From the NCBI RefSeq assembly GCF_040403615.1, contig NZ_JBBAKG010000026.1, positions 1 through 64,000 of the forward strand: DNA of 64,000 bases, given 5' to 3'. A program made the translations under genes and the position numbers. Origin of the DNA: Haliscomenobacter sp040403615. Lineage in GTDB: Bacteria > Bacteroidota > Bacteroidia > Chitinophagales > Saprospiraceae. The notes under the pieces were generated by a model. The model was not told where the DNA came from. It saw only the letters and a program-made list of their open reading frames with translations, and made no database searches. Shown here piece after piece: positions 42,501 to 51,063 of this stretch; position 1 is the stretch's first letter, and each line of letters starts with the position of its first letter.

Positions 42501-45232
42501 TTACTTACATTGATGGTTTGAGTGGAAGCTCCATTCGACCATTTGTAACTATTAAATCCTGAACCAGAATCCAACAGCACTGAGTTTCCCCGGCAAAGGA
42601 TTTTTTCCATGCCCATACCTTGGGGAAGCTTGGGCGTAACCAGGGGAAGATTAATAGAGTCGCGGTTTATGCAGCCATTCGTGCCGGTAGTGACCAGAAT
42701 GTAAAGCCCTGGACTGCTAACGGAGATAGTAGGAGAAGTTCTGCCATTGAACCAATCGTAAGTTGCAAAACCTGGTGTACCGATCAGCGTTGCCCTGGTT
42801 CCATTGCAAATGACTTTATCTCCGCTAATTTCAGGTTTTGGATTGGCAAGCAACTGCACCGTAAGGGAGGTATCTTTTGTACAATTGTTGAAATCCGTAA
42901 CGGTCAGTCTATAAACGCCTCCTGTAGCAATTTGAATTTCGGTAAGGGTATCTCCAGTAGACCAACGGTATTGCTGGTAACCCAATACACTGCTGAGTAT
43001 GGTTTTTTCACCTGCACAAAGCTGGGTAAGCCCTTGTATCGATGGGATGGGATTTGAAACCCGAATTACATTGACCGAATCCTTAGCACTGCATCCATTG
43101 CCATCAAAAACCCTGACCGTTAAAGGGCCGGATTGATTGATCAAAACAGAAGAATTGGTGCTGCCATTTGACCACTGGTAGGTCAAATAGGCCCTTGATA
43201 ATCCGATGGAACTGGATTCGCCAGGGCAAAGAACCAAATCCCCTTGAATATCAGGTGTAGGGTTTGAAAATACTTGCACTGCAATGGTATCCACACCTTT
43301 ACAACCATTAGCGGAGGTAACAATCACCGAATATTTACCGGGTAAAGTCACTGGAATGCTGGAATTCGTAGATCCATTTGACCACTCGTAAGCACTATAG
43401 CTCCCTGGTGTGATGTCTGATTTTTCGCCACTGCACAATTTGGTTTTGCCTTGAATAACCGGTCTCGGATAGGGAATGGTATCAATGGTTGCAGCAGCAA
43501 CTCCTTGACACCCAAATCCATCTGTAACTGAAACGCGGTAAGTACCCGGGGTAGTTATTTTAATGGTTCTGACCGTGTCTGTAGTAGACCACAAATAAGC
43601 CCGAAAACCTGGGTCAGCGATGAGTACAGCTGAACTGTTGCCGCAAAAAAACTTGTCGCCTCCAACCTGGATGGCGGGATTGGAGCGTTCGATAACACTG
43701 AAACTACTTGATGCGGTACAGCCAAATTCACTGGTAACGGTAAGATTTACAGGGCCGGGTGTTGAGATTACATCTTCCTGAGTCAATGTGCCTGATGACC
43801 ATTTGTACGTAAATTTATTGCCCGCTGGGCCGCGCAAAATGGTATTTGAACCCTGGCAATAAAATCCTGGGCCGGAGATATTCGCCGGTGGGTTGCTTTT
43901 TAATTCTACCAGTTTTGATCCTTGAATGATACATCCTTCGGGATCTGTTATTGTGATGGTGTAGGTTCCTGCGGCATTGACGACAGTGGAATTTCCTGCC
44001 GACCCCGTAGACCAGCTATACGTTCCCAGGTTAAGCGGCACTTCAAGACGGGTTATTTCTCCGGGGCAAAGGATAGAATCTCCGGTAATCAATGGATTGG
44101 GCACTGATTTCTGGCGAATTTGAATGGAGGCTTCAGCCTGGCATCCATCTGTAGTGGTAACCGTAACGCTGAACAAACCAGCCCTTGCTCCAAAGTAAGT
44201 ATCCCCTTGCTTGCTATCTTGCCAGCGGTATCCGGCATATCCCTTGGGGGCTATGATGTCGGTGCTGAGATTTGGACATAAAAAGGTATCCGCCATTAGT
44301 TTTACCACTGGTGCTGGCGTAACATTGATGACCACTGAATCTGAATGGATACAATTGCCTTCTTCAACAATAAATTCATAGACCAGGCGGCCTGAAAAAC
44401 TTATGGGAATTTTGAGAATAGCATTGGTGCGGCCGTTTGCCTGTACAAAATTGGCACCTACCCCGCCTTTGGCCTTCCAAATGTATTTCTCCCCTTTGTT
44501 GGTAAAAGTTGCCGAACCCCTCAAGTTGAGCGTAGATCCGGCGCATACGGTGGTATCGTTGCTGGTGGTAAGCCGAACCAAATCACAGTTGGGGTTGGCG
44601 ATACAATTGAGGAAAGGGGCAGCTGGGCCGTCCCAATCAAATATATAGTTTTTTACCTTAGTGGAATCAAACGCACCTGGGCAAAAGCCTACAAAAAAGT
44701 CGATCAACATGAAAAAGCCTTGTCCGGGTTGAACGGTCATCGGCTTTAACCAGCCGTCAACCAATGGTCCCGACAAGGTTTCGGTGGTATCCGTTTCATT
44801 TGGCCGCATTCCACCCACAATGGGGGCTCCCAGCGTACTGGTTGGAGGCTGATAAAAGGAACACCGAATGGGTTTGCCCAATTGGTCACAATTTACATCC
44901 GAGGGGTAAATTGCAAAGTCAAAATCTTGAATGCAATTTTGGTTGACTCGGTCGGTAATGCTGAACCATACTTGGGTGTTGGGAGGCATATCTTTACGAA
45001 ACTCAAAGTAGAACCAGCTACTGATGTTTTCGCGACGTTGCAAGCAACCCTGGTCATTTTTAGGGTTGGCAAAATCATCGATTCCTCCACCCAATGGCAA
45101 GAATGGAAACGTGGTGTCGCTACAGATAACTTTGGCTGTCCGACAATCAACGTTTGGCCGTTGGGCTTGTGCATAAAATGTAAATAAAATGGGTAAGACC
45201 CAAATCGAGTTTTTGAGATAACGAATTCCCAT
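39578..45232 (-). CDS. Giant repeat-rich cell-surface protein with type B T9SS (gliding motility) C-terminal domain
   Basis: A 1884-residue exported protein from the ATG at 45232, with a signal peptide (cut near YAQAQ). The N-domain (about 25-300) is Cys-rich. About 14 tandem modules of 75-80 residues follow, each with a pattern like GD..LCPGE....L......YSWS.G......V...G.Y.V.VTD..GC. Four modules of a second type (ADAGPD...C) come next. The end is a gliding-motility-associated sorting domain (FYVPNAFSPNGDNINDFFDI, YDRWGNKMF, GWDGTHKG). It is exported by T9SS, probably as an adhesin or surface filament. No PorP/SprF partner is adjacent. Confidence 0.92.
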   Translation of the reverse strand: MGIRYLKNSIWVLPILFTFYAQAQRPNVDCRTAKVICSDTTFPFLPLGGGIDDFANPKNDQGCLQRRENISSWFYFEFRKDMPPNTQVWFSITDRVNQNCIQDFDFAIYPSDVNCDQLGKPIRCSFYQPPTSTLGAPIVGGMRPNETDTTETLSGPLVDGWLKPMTVQPGQGFFMLIDFFVGFCPGAFDSTKVKNYIFDWDGPAAPFLNCIANPNCDLVRLTTSNDTTVCAGSTLNLRGSATFTNKGEKYIWKAKGGVGANFVQANGRTNAILKIPISFSGRLVYEFIVEEGNCIHSDSVVINVTPAPVVKLMADTFLCPNLSTDIIAPKGYAGYRWQDSKQGDTYFGARAGLFSVTVTTTDGCQAEASIQIRQKSVPNPLITGDSILCPGEITRLEVPLNLGTYSWSTGSAGNSTVVNAAGTYTITITDPEGCIIQGSKLVELKSNPPANISGPGFYCQGSNTILRGPAGNKFTYKWSSGTLTQEDVISTPGPVNLTVTSEFGCTASSSFSVIERSNPAIQVGGDKFFCGNSSAVLIADPGFRAYLWSTTDTVRTIKITTPGTYRVSVTDGFGCQGVAAATIDTIPYPRPVIQGKTKLCSGEKSDITPGSYSAYEWSNGSTNSSIPVTLPGKYSVIVTSANGCKGVDTIAVQVFSNPTPDIQGDLVLCPGESSSIGLSRAYLTYQWSNGSTNSSVLINQSGPLTVRVFDGNGCSAKDSVNVIRVSNPIPSIQGLTQLCAGEKTILSSVLGYQQYRWSTGDTLTEIQIATGGVYRLTVTDFNNCTKDTSLTVQLLANPKPEISGDKVICNGTRATLIGTPGFATYDWFNGRTSPTISVSSPGLYILVTTGTNGCINRDSINLPLVTPKLPQGMGMEKILCRGNSVLLDSGSGFNSYKWSNGASTQTINVSKEGRYDVEVVDSNGCKSNTFYPVRPVDVDTPIISGPTEICEGQGILLFSLNGSFKSYQWSTGATTAGINIRKGGKITLNTIDRNGCKAYGEKNIFEKPAPPISITGDLIICRNEKTILTASPGYSAYLWTNSNNDTARSIEVLTAGPYAVQVFGKNGCPGSAQVLVLQSKLPFPIIDGERFLCEKDTISLDVGTDFATYSWSTGETSSSINITDKGIFGVTVTDSLNCVGNALITVFLKPAPPIEIISPDQICPGDTATIQSSTTFPAYQWSTGDTTRVIKTTQPGLYGLRVLGQNGCYNRDTFLLNQGQIPVFKFLGNPFFCAGGQTTLEISPKFEQYSWLDGYQGTTRVIDTAGTYYMRVANAGGCEQLDSIRVERFEIPIADAGPDTVLSCIWRSINLGTPISGQGQFVWTGPGINKSNQGQQMPNIVLPGKYTLIVKDTLHGCNSPKDSVDVEDLSIYPEITVSGIGQLTCKIDTMRLIGSGNKVGNRYQYQWLDASGRDLLDEQTNQLVIRGEGKYTLQFIDTRSGCISLASYTAVRDIQKPVAAIYGVEPLSCVRDSVTLSVTQAPPDEIWTYRWERRNAVKTDTLTTEPRLTLGSTGTYLFYVKSEFNGCFAVDSVQIVTDTLAPSADAGPDRELDCSNPSITIGSNNQTNANFRWFQIGNTFFTRKDAQPSVDEPGTYILEVENTKNGCRKTDTVEVTLFNNSPDSLEINVKHVSCALQKNGAIDVINVNGGEGPFLYRLGKQGTFGTSTVFKNLQDGNYVVAVQDVRGCEWNQVVTINPGVEADLQVTPPQFILRGRTVRLQSSSNLNPESVENFKWTTTNPKAKLACDTCRSFKIQLFETTDFTAVIADTNGCTARAVTTVTVDPNPSFYVPNAFSPNGDNINDFFDIEAGPDIEKVVIFEVYDRWGNKMFSRENFNPRLIRPHGWDGTHKGQKKESAVFAWYIKVMGVDGVEFFEEGDVTLIR

Positions 45233-45502
45233 GCGTGTTTTTTTAGTTGCCCTACAACTCCAGAACAACAGTTTTGGAGTGCCAGTGTTCTAAACAATAG
45301 CTTTGACCCGGGATAGGTGCAAATTCAGTACAATATGTTCACAGGAATACTAAGGCTGGAATGCAGACCAAAATGGATAAATAAATCTCCTTTTTACTAA
45401 ACTAACGAAAAAAAGACCAGAACGGTACGTGAGGGGGCCGTACGAAAGCAAAAATAAATTATATTTCTAAAATGGAGAGGGAATTTTTAAAAGAAAGAAA
45501 AA
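45233..45502. other. Gene-free leader of the giant surface protein
   Basis: With the element to its right this makes a 550-bp gap. No frame is credible. CAAAAATA at 45449-45456 gives TATTTTTG on the minus strand, a possible but distant -7 box (about 220 bp from the ATG). Otherwise I see nothing in it. Confidence 0.4.
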
Positions 45503-45779
45503 ATGTTGCCTTGGTAGTGGGGCAAAAATAAGTGATCATTTTTCTTGAGCCAGAGGATTAGATAAGACACTTGAAATGAAACGTTTACTTATCTAATCCT
45601 CTGGCAAAATGATCACTTATTTTTTTATCGCCCCTTGGCAACTACGCAGAAAAATTAACTTCCCGATTTTGGGTTTTGAATAGGAAGCCTAACGGTTCAT
45701 TTCAAGTGAGCTTTCTATTCAAAAGCCTCTAAAAATTGGGAAGTAATTTTTTGCGTCATCCTTATTTCCAAGGCAACAT
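45503..45779. repeat. Element C: 277-bp double-hairpin element with terminal inverted repeats
   Basis: The ends ATGTTGCCTTGG (45503-45514) and CCAAGGCAACAT (45768-45779) are perfect 12-bp inverted repeats. Hairpin 1: a 19-bp outer stem (45524-45542 with 45606-45624) and an 18-bp inner stem (45549-45566 with 45588-45605), both perfect. Hairpin 2: an outer stem around 45644-45670 with 45731-45755 and an inner stem 45671-45688 with 45710-45727 (16 of 18). Loop 1 (45568-45585) is complementary to loop 2 (45691-45708) at 17 of 18 bases. It starts four bases after the ABC ATPase stop. No coding frame. Confidence 0.9.
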
Positions 45780-45782
45780 CCT

Positions 45783-46496
45783 TTATTTTAGGGCAACCGC
45801 AGTCGTTATATTTTCATTTTTATAATCTCTTTCAATCAGTCCATCGCGCATCCGTACAATCCGGTGGGCATGGTCGGCAATGTCTGGTTCGTGGGTTACC
45901 AAAATGATGGTATTGCCCGCTTTGTGGATTTCTTCAAACAAGATCATGATCTCATAAGAGGTGTTGGTATCCAGGTTACCTGTGGGTTCATCTGCCAGGA
46001 TAATGGAAGGATCGTTGACGAGGGCGCGGGCAATGGCTACCCGTTGACGTTGTCCGCCAGAAAGTTCGTTTGGATTGTGGTCTACCCGATCTCCCAAACC
46101 TACGGCTTCCAGCATGGCCCGGGCTTTTTCCAGGCGGGTGCTTTTGTTGATTCCGGCATAAACCAGGGGCAAGGCCACATTTTCCAATGCAGACAAACGA
46201 GGAAGCAAATTAAAGGTTTGAAACACGAAACCGATTTCCTTGTTGCGCACTTCTGCCAATTCTGCATCTGACATGGAGCTTACATTGACCTCATTGAGCA
46301 GGTAATCTCCCGCCGTTGGGGTATCCAAGCAACCCAGGATGTTCATCAAAGTTGATTTGCCAGATCCAGATGGCCCCATCAGCGCAACATATTCATTTTT
46401 GAAAATGCTTAAACTCACGGACTGGAGTGCATTCACCGTGGTGTCACCCATGATGTAGGTTTTCTTTAAATCGCGAAAAGAAATGATCGGTTGCAT
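45783..46496 (-). CDS. ABC transporter ATP-binding protein (MacB/LolD type)
   Basis: A 237-residue ATPase with Walker A GPSGSGKST, Q-loop FVFQTFNLLPRLSALENV, signature LSGGQRQRVAIARAL, Walker B ILADEPTGNLD and switch His in LVTHEP. The SALENVALPL segment and the overall length put it in the MacB/LolD/FtsE-like group, which moves lipoproteins or exports peptides and drugs with separate FtsX-like permeases. No permease is next to it. It follows gatC after 42 bp in the same direction. Confidence 0.93.
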   Translation of the reverse strand: MQPIISFRDLKKTYIMGDTTVNALQSVSLSIFKNEYVALMGPSGSGKSTLMNILGCLDTPTAGDYLLNEVNVSSMSDAELAEVRNKEIGFVFQTFNLLPRLSALENVALPLVYAGINKSTRLEKARAMLEAVGLGDRVDHNPNELSGGQRQRVAIARALVNDPSIILADEPTGNLDTNTSYEIMILFEEIHKAGNTIILVTHEPDIADHAHRIVRMRDGLIERDYKNENITTAVALK

Positions 46497-46538
46497 GTAT
46501 AAAATTTGAGGGTGTAAGCGCCAGCAGCGCCCAATCAG

Positions 46539-46829
46539 CTAGAGGTTAATCACCTTTGGCACCATAAAAAATGTACCGTCTTGTTGGGGGGCATTGCGCA
46601 ATGCATCTTCTTGTTCGACTTGATTTTGCACTTTATCTTCCCTCCATACATTGACGTCTTCGTTGAGGTACACCAATGGAACGACCTCATCGGTATCCAA
46701 TTCCTGAAGCTTTTCAACCATCGTCAGAATGTTGTTCAAATCTGTTTGCAATGATTGGCGTTCAGCATCAGACAATTCTAAACGTGCCAAATGTTCTAGC
46801 CTCGAAATTAAAGTTCCTGTGATGGTCAT
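46539..46829 (-). CDS. gatC: Aspartyl/glutamyl-tRNA(Asn/Gln) amidotransferase subunit C
   Basis: A 96-residue GatC, the small subunit that stabilises GatAB in making Gln-tRNA or Asn-tRNA by transamidation. HLARLELSDAERQSLQTDLN, the TDEVVPLVYLNEDVNVWRED segment and the C-terminal GTFFMVPKVI are characteristic. gatA and gatB are elsewhere. A -7 box lies at 46871-46878 and the ABC ATPase gene follows. Confidence 0.93.
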   Translation of the reverse strand: MTITGTLISRLEHLARLELSDAERQSLQTDLNNILTMVEKLQELDTDEVVPLVYLNEDVNVWREDKVQNQVEQEDALRNAPQQDGTFFMVPKVINL

Positions 46830-46870
46830 AATAAATTCTTAGATAAGTGGGTTGATTTGTTCGACAGCGG

Positions 46871-46878
46871 CAAAAATA
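46871..46878 (-). promoter_or_regulatory. -7 promoter box for gatC
   Basis: The complement reads TATTTTTG, a match to TAnnTTTG, 42 bp upstream of the gatC ATG. Confidence 0.6.
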
Positions 46879-47033
46879 CACCCAGGATTGAAGAAAAAAC
46901 CGTAACCAAAAACAAATTTCCAAACTTCTTGAAGGATAATTCGCTCAAACTTACAAAAACCGTATTTTAGCCCCATAACTTAGCGCTTGCTGATCTTTTG
47001 CTGCAGCGCCTTGAAAAGCCATCACATCCGGGT

Positions 47034-47678
47034 ATGAATCAAAAAGATCAAGTGTCCAAAATCAAACACGTTGCCATTGCCGGAAACATTGGCGCTGGTA
47101 AAACTACCCTTTGCACGCAATTGGGCAAAAGTTTCAATTGGGAAATCCATTACGAATCTGCCGACGACAATCCCTATCTCGTTGATTTTTACAACGACAT
47201 GAACCGTTGGTCGTTCAATTTGCAGATTTATTTCTTGAACAGCCGCTATCGCCAGATTTTGTCTATTCTCAGTGGAGAAAAAACGGTAATCCAGGATCGA
47301 ACCATTTACGAGGATGCCTATATTTTTGCCCGCAACCTCTACGATATGGGGCTGATGACAGGCAGAGACTACCACAATTACCTCGATCTGTTTGAAACCA
47401 TGTCTTCCCAAATTCAACCTCCTGATTTGCTGATTTACTTGCGGGCAGGGATTCCTACCCTTGTAGACCACATTCAGTTGCGCGGCAGGGATTATGAAGG
47501 CAGCATTAGTTTGGACTACCTGCGCAGGCTCAACGAAAAATACGAGTCCTGGATTGATACCTATCGCAGTGGCCGCTTGTTGATCATCAATTCTGATGAG
47601 TTGGATTTTGCCAACAATCAGGAAGATTTATCCACAGTAGTCAACATGGTTCAAGCCGAGTTACACGGCTTGTTCTGA
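47034..47678 (+). CDS. Deoxynucleoside kinase
   Basis: A 214-residue dNK/deoxyguanosine-kinase-type enzyme that phosphorylates deoxynucleosides for salvage. The P-loop is GNIGAGKTT; YESADDNPYLVDFYND follows; QDRTIYEDAYIFARN carries the DR(S/T) signature. The ATG at 47034 fits the family start. The last 18 bases overlap the end of the convergent 5'-nucleotidase gene, so two opposing nucleotide-metabolism genes share their 3' ends. Confidence 0.92.
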   Translation: MNQKDQVSKIKHVAIAGNIGAGKTTLCTQLGKSFNWEIHYESADDNPYLVDFYNDMNRWSFNLQIYFLNSRYRQILSILSGEKTVIQDRTIYEDAYIFARNLYDMGLMTGRDYHNYLDLFETMSSQIQPPDLLIYLRAGIPTLVDHIQLRGRDYEGSISLDYLRRLNEKYESWIDTYRSGRLLIINSDELDFANNQEDLSTVVNMVQAELHGLF

Positions 47679-48572
47679 TGGTTCAACGGATACGTCTCCT
47701 GCCCCAACCAGGGTGTTTTCTCCTTTAATACGGTGAATTGTTCCGTTGGAATACTGGAGATCAATGCGCCCCAACAACAATCCACCCCATCCGGCATGAT
47801 TGATCAGCACTTCTTTGCCATCCAGGTTATTCGCAACCACTGGCTCAGGCAGAAAAGTATGGGTATGTCCTCCTATCACAAGGTCGATATGGCGGGTTTG
47901 CGCCACCAAGCTCAGGTCAGAAACTTGCTGATCTGCATAATGATAGCCCAGGTGAGACAAACAAATGACGATGCTGCACCCTTCCAATTGCTTCAGGTGT
48001 TTGGCCATTTCATTCGCTTTTTCGACGGGGTTTTGGTGCACCAAACCTTCTCGCAATACTGCTGGAACCAAGCCCTGAGGGTTGATGCCCAATCCAAACA
48101 CGCCAACGCGCTGCCCCCCTTTTTCAAAAATGCGGTATGGTTTCACCAAACCTTGAAGGGGGGTATTGCGTAGATCGTAGTTGGCTGCCAAAGCCGAAAT
48201 GCGGTTTTGCTTGATTTGCCGCGCCAAATCGGGCATGCCGCGGTCAAATTCATGATTGCCCAACACAAAAGCGTCATAACCCATTGATTCCAGCCAGCGC
48301 AATTCATCTCCGGCGCCCATCGAAGGGTGCAAGATGTCTCCGGCATCCAACAAAAGTACGTGTTCTTGACTTTGACGCACTTTACGGATCAATGCACCTG
48401 CCTTCATGCCAAATGCATTAAATTTTCCGTGGGCATGCACAAAACGACCGTGTAAATCGTTGGTATGCAATATGGTTAGTTCAAAACCTGTAGAAGAATG
48501 GAGCTGGGGTATTCCTGCACCCAGTGCAACTGCACTCAGACCAAAATGGTGGATAAAGGTACGTCTTTGCAT
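47661..48572 (-). CDS. 5'-nucleotidase-family metallophosphoesterase, exported
   Basis: A 303-residue calcineurin-like phosphoesterase with an N-terminal signal (RRTFIHHFGLSAVALGAG, Tat-like twin Arg). Metal motifs are HTNDLHGR, DAGDILH, GNHEFDRG, SHLGYHYAD and GGHTHTF, the UshA/NadN order. It ends after the phosphoesterase domain and lacks the C-terminal substrate-binding domain of full-length 5'-nucleotidases, so specificity is open. It follows ruvB after 10 bp and overlaps the deoxynucleoside kinase 3' end. Confidence 0.9.
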   Translation of the reverse strand: MQRRTFIHHFGLSAVALGAGIPQLHSSTGFELTILHTNDLHGRFVHAHGKFNAFGMKAGALIRKVRQSQEHVLLLDAGDILHPSMGAGDELRWLESMGYDAFVLGNHEFDRGMPDLARQIKQNRISALAANYDLRNTPLQGLVKPYRIFEKGGQRVGVFGLGINPQGLVPAVLREGLVHQNPVEKANEMAKHLKQLEGCSIVICLSHLGYHYADQQVSDLSLVAQTRHIDLVIGGHTHTFLPEPVVANNLDGKEVLINHAGWGGLLLGRIDLQYSNGTIHRIKGENTLVGAGDVSVEPSEQAV

Positions 48573-48582
48573 AGGTTTGTTT

Positions 48583-49611
48583 TTATTCGAACAAGGTTTT
48601 TTGAAGTGCCGGCGGCACTATTCCAAGGTGTTGATACGCTTTTTCGGTCGCTTCCCTTCCACGGGGGGTTCTATGGATAAAACCCTCCATGATCAAAAAC
48701 GGTTCGTGGACTTCTTCAATTGTGCCAGCCTCTTCCCCAATTGCGGTGGCGATGGTAGAAATACCTACCGGTCCCCCTTTAAATTTCTGAATAATGGTGG
48801 ACAAAATCTTGTTGTCCATTTCATCCAGGCCATATTCGTCCACATTCAATGCTTCCAGGGCATATTTGGCGATTTCCAAGGTAATGGTTCCATCTCCTTT
48901 GACTTGGGCAAAATCCCTTACCCGACGCAGCAAGGCATTGGCAATTCGCGGTGTGCCCCGGCTGCGTCTGGCGATCTCAGAAGCACCTTCCTTTGAAATT
49001 TCCAATTTAAGGATTGCGGCAGAACGGTGGATGATTTTTTTCAGCGTCTCAACATCGTAATAATCAAGGTGGCAATTGATGCCAAATCGAGCGCGCATCG
49101 GTGCTGTCAACAATCCCATACGGGTAGTAGCGCCCACTAAAGTAAACGGATTCAGGGTAATCTGGATACTCCTTGCGTTTGGCCCACTATCGATCATGAT
49201 ATCGATGCGGTAATCCTCCATCGCAGAATAGAGGTATTCTTCCACCACCGTATTGAGCCGGTGAATTTCGTCGATAAAAAGGACGTCCCCTTCATTAAGA
49301 TTGGTCAGTAAACCCGCCAAATCCCCCGGTTTTTCCAAAACAGGGCCAGAAGTCATTTTTAATCCTGTCTCTAGTTCATTGGAAATGATGTGAGAAAGTG
49401 TAGTTTTGCCCAATCCTGGCGGGCCGTGCAATAAAACATGGTCAAGGGCTTCTCCACGTTGCTTGGCAGCAGTGATGAAAACCTTGAGATTGTCTACAAT
49501 TCGGGGCTGTCCACTGAACTCTTCCAAGGCTTTGGGGCGCAACGCTCTCTCCACTTGTTGCTCCTCCGTACCCAATTGCTTTCCCGAAGCGTCCAATATA
49601 GGATTTGCCAT
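48583..49611 (-). CDS. ruvB: Holliday junction branch-migration helicase RuvB
   Basis: A 342-residue AAA+ motor for branch migration with RuvA. Walker A is GPPGLGKTT, Walker B LFIDEIHRLN, sensor I VGATTRMGLLTAPMRARFG, and the arginine-finger/lid region and C-terminal winged helix (EPFLIMEGFIHRTPRGREAT) are intact. It has its own -7 box and the phosphoesterase gene is downstream. Confidence 0.97.
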   Translation of the reverse strand: MANPILDASGKQLGTEEQQVERALRPKALEEFSGQPRIVDNLKVFITAAKQRGEALDHVLLHGPPGLGKTTLSHIISNELETGLKMTSGPVLEKPGDLAGLLTNLNEGDVLFIDEIHRLNTVVEEYLYSAMEDYRIDIMIDSGPNARSIQITLNPFTLVGATTRMGLLTAPMRARFGINCHLDYYDVETLKKIIHRSAAILKLEISKEGASEIARRSRGTPRIANALLRRVRDFAQVKGDGTITLEIAKYALEALNVDEYGLDEMDNKILSTIIQKFKGGPVGISTIATAIGEEAGTIEEVHEPFLIMEGFIHRTPRGREATEKAYQHLGIVPPALQKTLFE

Positions 49612-49637
49612 TTAAATATTTTTTTAATTTTGCGCTG

Positions 49638-49645
49638 CAAAAATA
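49638..49645 (-). promoter_or_regulatory. -7 promoter box for ruvB
   Basis: The complement reads TATTTTTG, matching TAnnTTTG, 27 bp upstream of the ruvB ATG. Confidence 0.6.
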
Positions 49646-49730
49646 ATCCAGCGGTAATTCACCAAACGCAATTCTTGTGTTTTTTGGTTGTCGCTCGTTA
49701 CTTAAGCCATAAAAATACAATAATACAACA

Positions 49731-50996
49731 ATGAGTGGATCAAAAGTAACCATTGAGAATGGAAAATTGACGGTACCCAACGACCCGATCATCCCTTTTA
49801 TCGAAGGTGATGGTACTGGAGCCGATATTTGGGCTGCTTCCGTACGCGTATTGGACGCTGCGGTAGAGAAAGCGTACAACGGAACGCGTAAAATTCACTG
49901 GAAAGAAGTTTTGGCTGGTGAAAAAGCTTTCAAACAAACGGGCAGCTGGCTTCCTGACGAAACCCTGCAAATCATTGATGAGTACCGCATTGCCATCAAG
50001 GGCCCTTTGACTACCCCAGTTGGTGGCGGCATCCGCTCTTTGAACGTTGCGCTCCGCCAAATGCTGGATTTGTATGCTTGTGTACGTCCTGTTCATTATT
50101 TCAAAGGTGTGCCTAGCCCAGTTAAAGAACCTGAACTGGTAGAAATGGTGATTTTCCGCGAAAACACGGAAGACATTTACGCTGGAATCGAATTTTTGGA
50201 AGGTACCCCTGAAGTTGAGAAACTGAAAAAGTTTTTGATCGAAGAATTGGGCGTTAAAGGAATTCGATTCCCCGACACAGTTTCCTTAGGGATAAAACCC
50301 GTTTCGCAAGAAGGGACTGAACGTTTGATTCGTTCGGCCATAGAGTATACCATCGAAAACAACCTGCCTTCCCTTACGATTGTACACAAAGGGAACATCA
50401 TGAAGTACACCGAAGGTAAATTCAAGGACTGGGGTTATGCGCTTTTGGAACGGGAATATGGCGATAAAGTATTCACTTGGACCCAATACGACCGCATTGC
50501 TGCCGAACATAGCAAAGAGGTTGCCGATAAAGCGCAGGCTGATGCCCTGGCTGCTGGAAAAATCCTGATCAAAGACGCCATTGCGGATGCATTTTTGCAA
50601 CAAATCCTGCTGCGCCCGGCGGAGTATTCGGTGATTGCTACGTTGAACCTGAACGGTGACTACATCTCTGACGCCTTGGCAGCAGAAGTGGGTGGAATCG
50701 GTATCGCTCCAGGTGCCAACATCAACTACATCAGCGGAAAAGCCATCTTTGAAGCAACCCATGGTACCGCTCCAAAATATGCAGGATTGGATAAAGTGAA
50801 CCCAAGTTCAGTGATTCTGTCTGGCGAAATGATGTTCCGCTACATGGGTTGGAAAGAAGCTGCCGACCTGATCATCAAAGGTGTGGAAGGTGCTATCCAC
50901 GACAAACGTGTTACTTATGATTTCCACCGCCTGATGGAAGGAGCTACTTTGTTGAAGTGCTCTGAATTTGGCGATGAGATCATTGCGAATATGTAA
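49731..50996 (+). CDS. icd: NADP-dependent isocitrate dehydrogenase
   Basis: A 421-residue TCA-cycle enzyme of the homodimeric bacterial type. PFIEGDGTGADIW, the substrate-binding RSLNVALRQMLDLYACVRP, the phosphorylation-site region PVGGGIRS, and FRENTEDIYAGIEF are clear. The cofactor segment HGTAPKYAG keeps the Lys-Tyr pair that favours NADP over NAD. It is divergent from ruvB. An inverted repeat follows. Confidence 0.96.
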   Translation: MSGSKVTIENGKLTVPNDPIIPFIEGDGTGADIWAASVRVLDAAVEKAYNGTRKIHWKEVLAGEKAFKQTGSWLPDETLQIIDEYRIAIKGPLTTPVGGGIRSLNVALRQMLDLYACVRPVHYFKGVPSPVKEPELVEMVIFRENTEDIYAGIEFLEGTPEVEKLKKFLIEELGVKGIRFPDTVSLGIKPVSQEGTERLIRSAIEYTIENNLPSLTIVHKGNIMKYTEGKFKDWGYALLEREYGDKVFTWTQYDRIAAEHSKEVADKAQADALAAGKILIKDAIADAFLQQILLRPAEYSVIATLNLNGDYISDALAAEVGGIGIAPGANINYISGKAIFEATHGTAPKYAGLDKVNPSSVILSGEMMFRYMGWKEAADLIIKGVEGAIHDKRVTYDFHRLMEGATLLKCSEFGDEIIANM

Positions 50997-51000
50997 TTTA

Positions 51001-51054
51001 GTTGAAAAGTTGAAGGGTTGAAAAGTTTAACCCTTCAACCGTTCAGCTTTTCAA
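51001..51054. terminator. Bidirectional terminator-like inverted repeat after icd
   Basis: GTTGAAAAGTTGAAGGGTT pairs with AACCCTTCAACCG...CTTTTCAAC across a short A/T loop. It separates the convergent icd and PA-domain genes. Confidence 0.6.
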
Positions 51055-51063
51055 CTCTTCAAC

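Noticed and set aside
40000..45000. Regular periodicity that could suggest a DNA-level tandem repeat array
   Set aside because: The periodicity is at protein level (75-80 residue modules); the DNA units are strongly diverged.
45503..45779. Element C as an ordinary insertion sequence remnant
   Set aside because: The ends are inverted repeats, but the interior is all stem-loop with no trace of a transposase frame and no clear target-site duplication that I could see.
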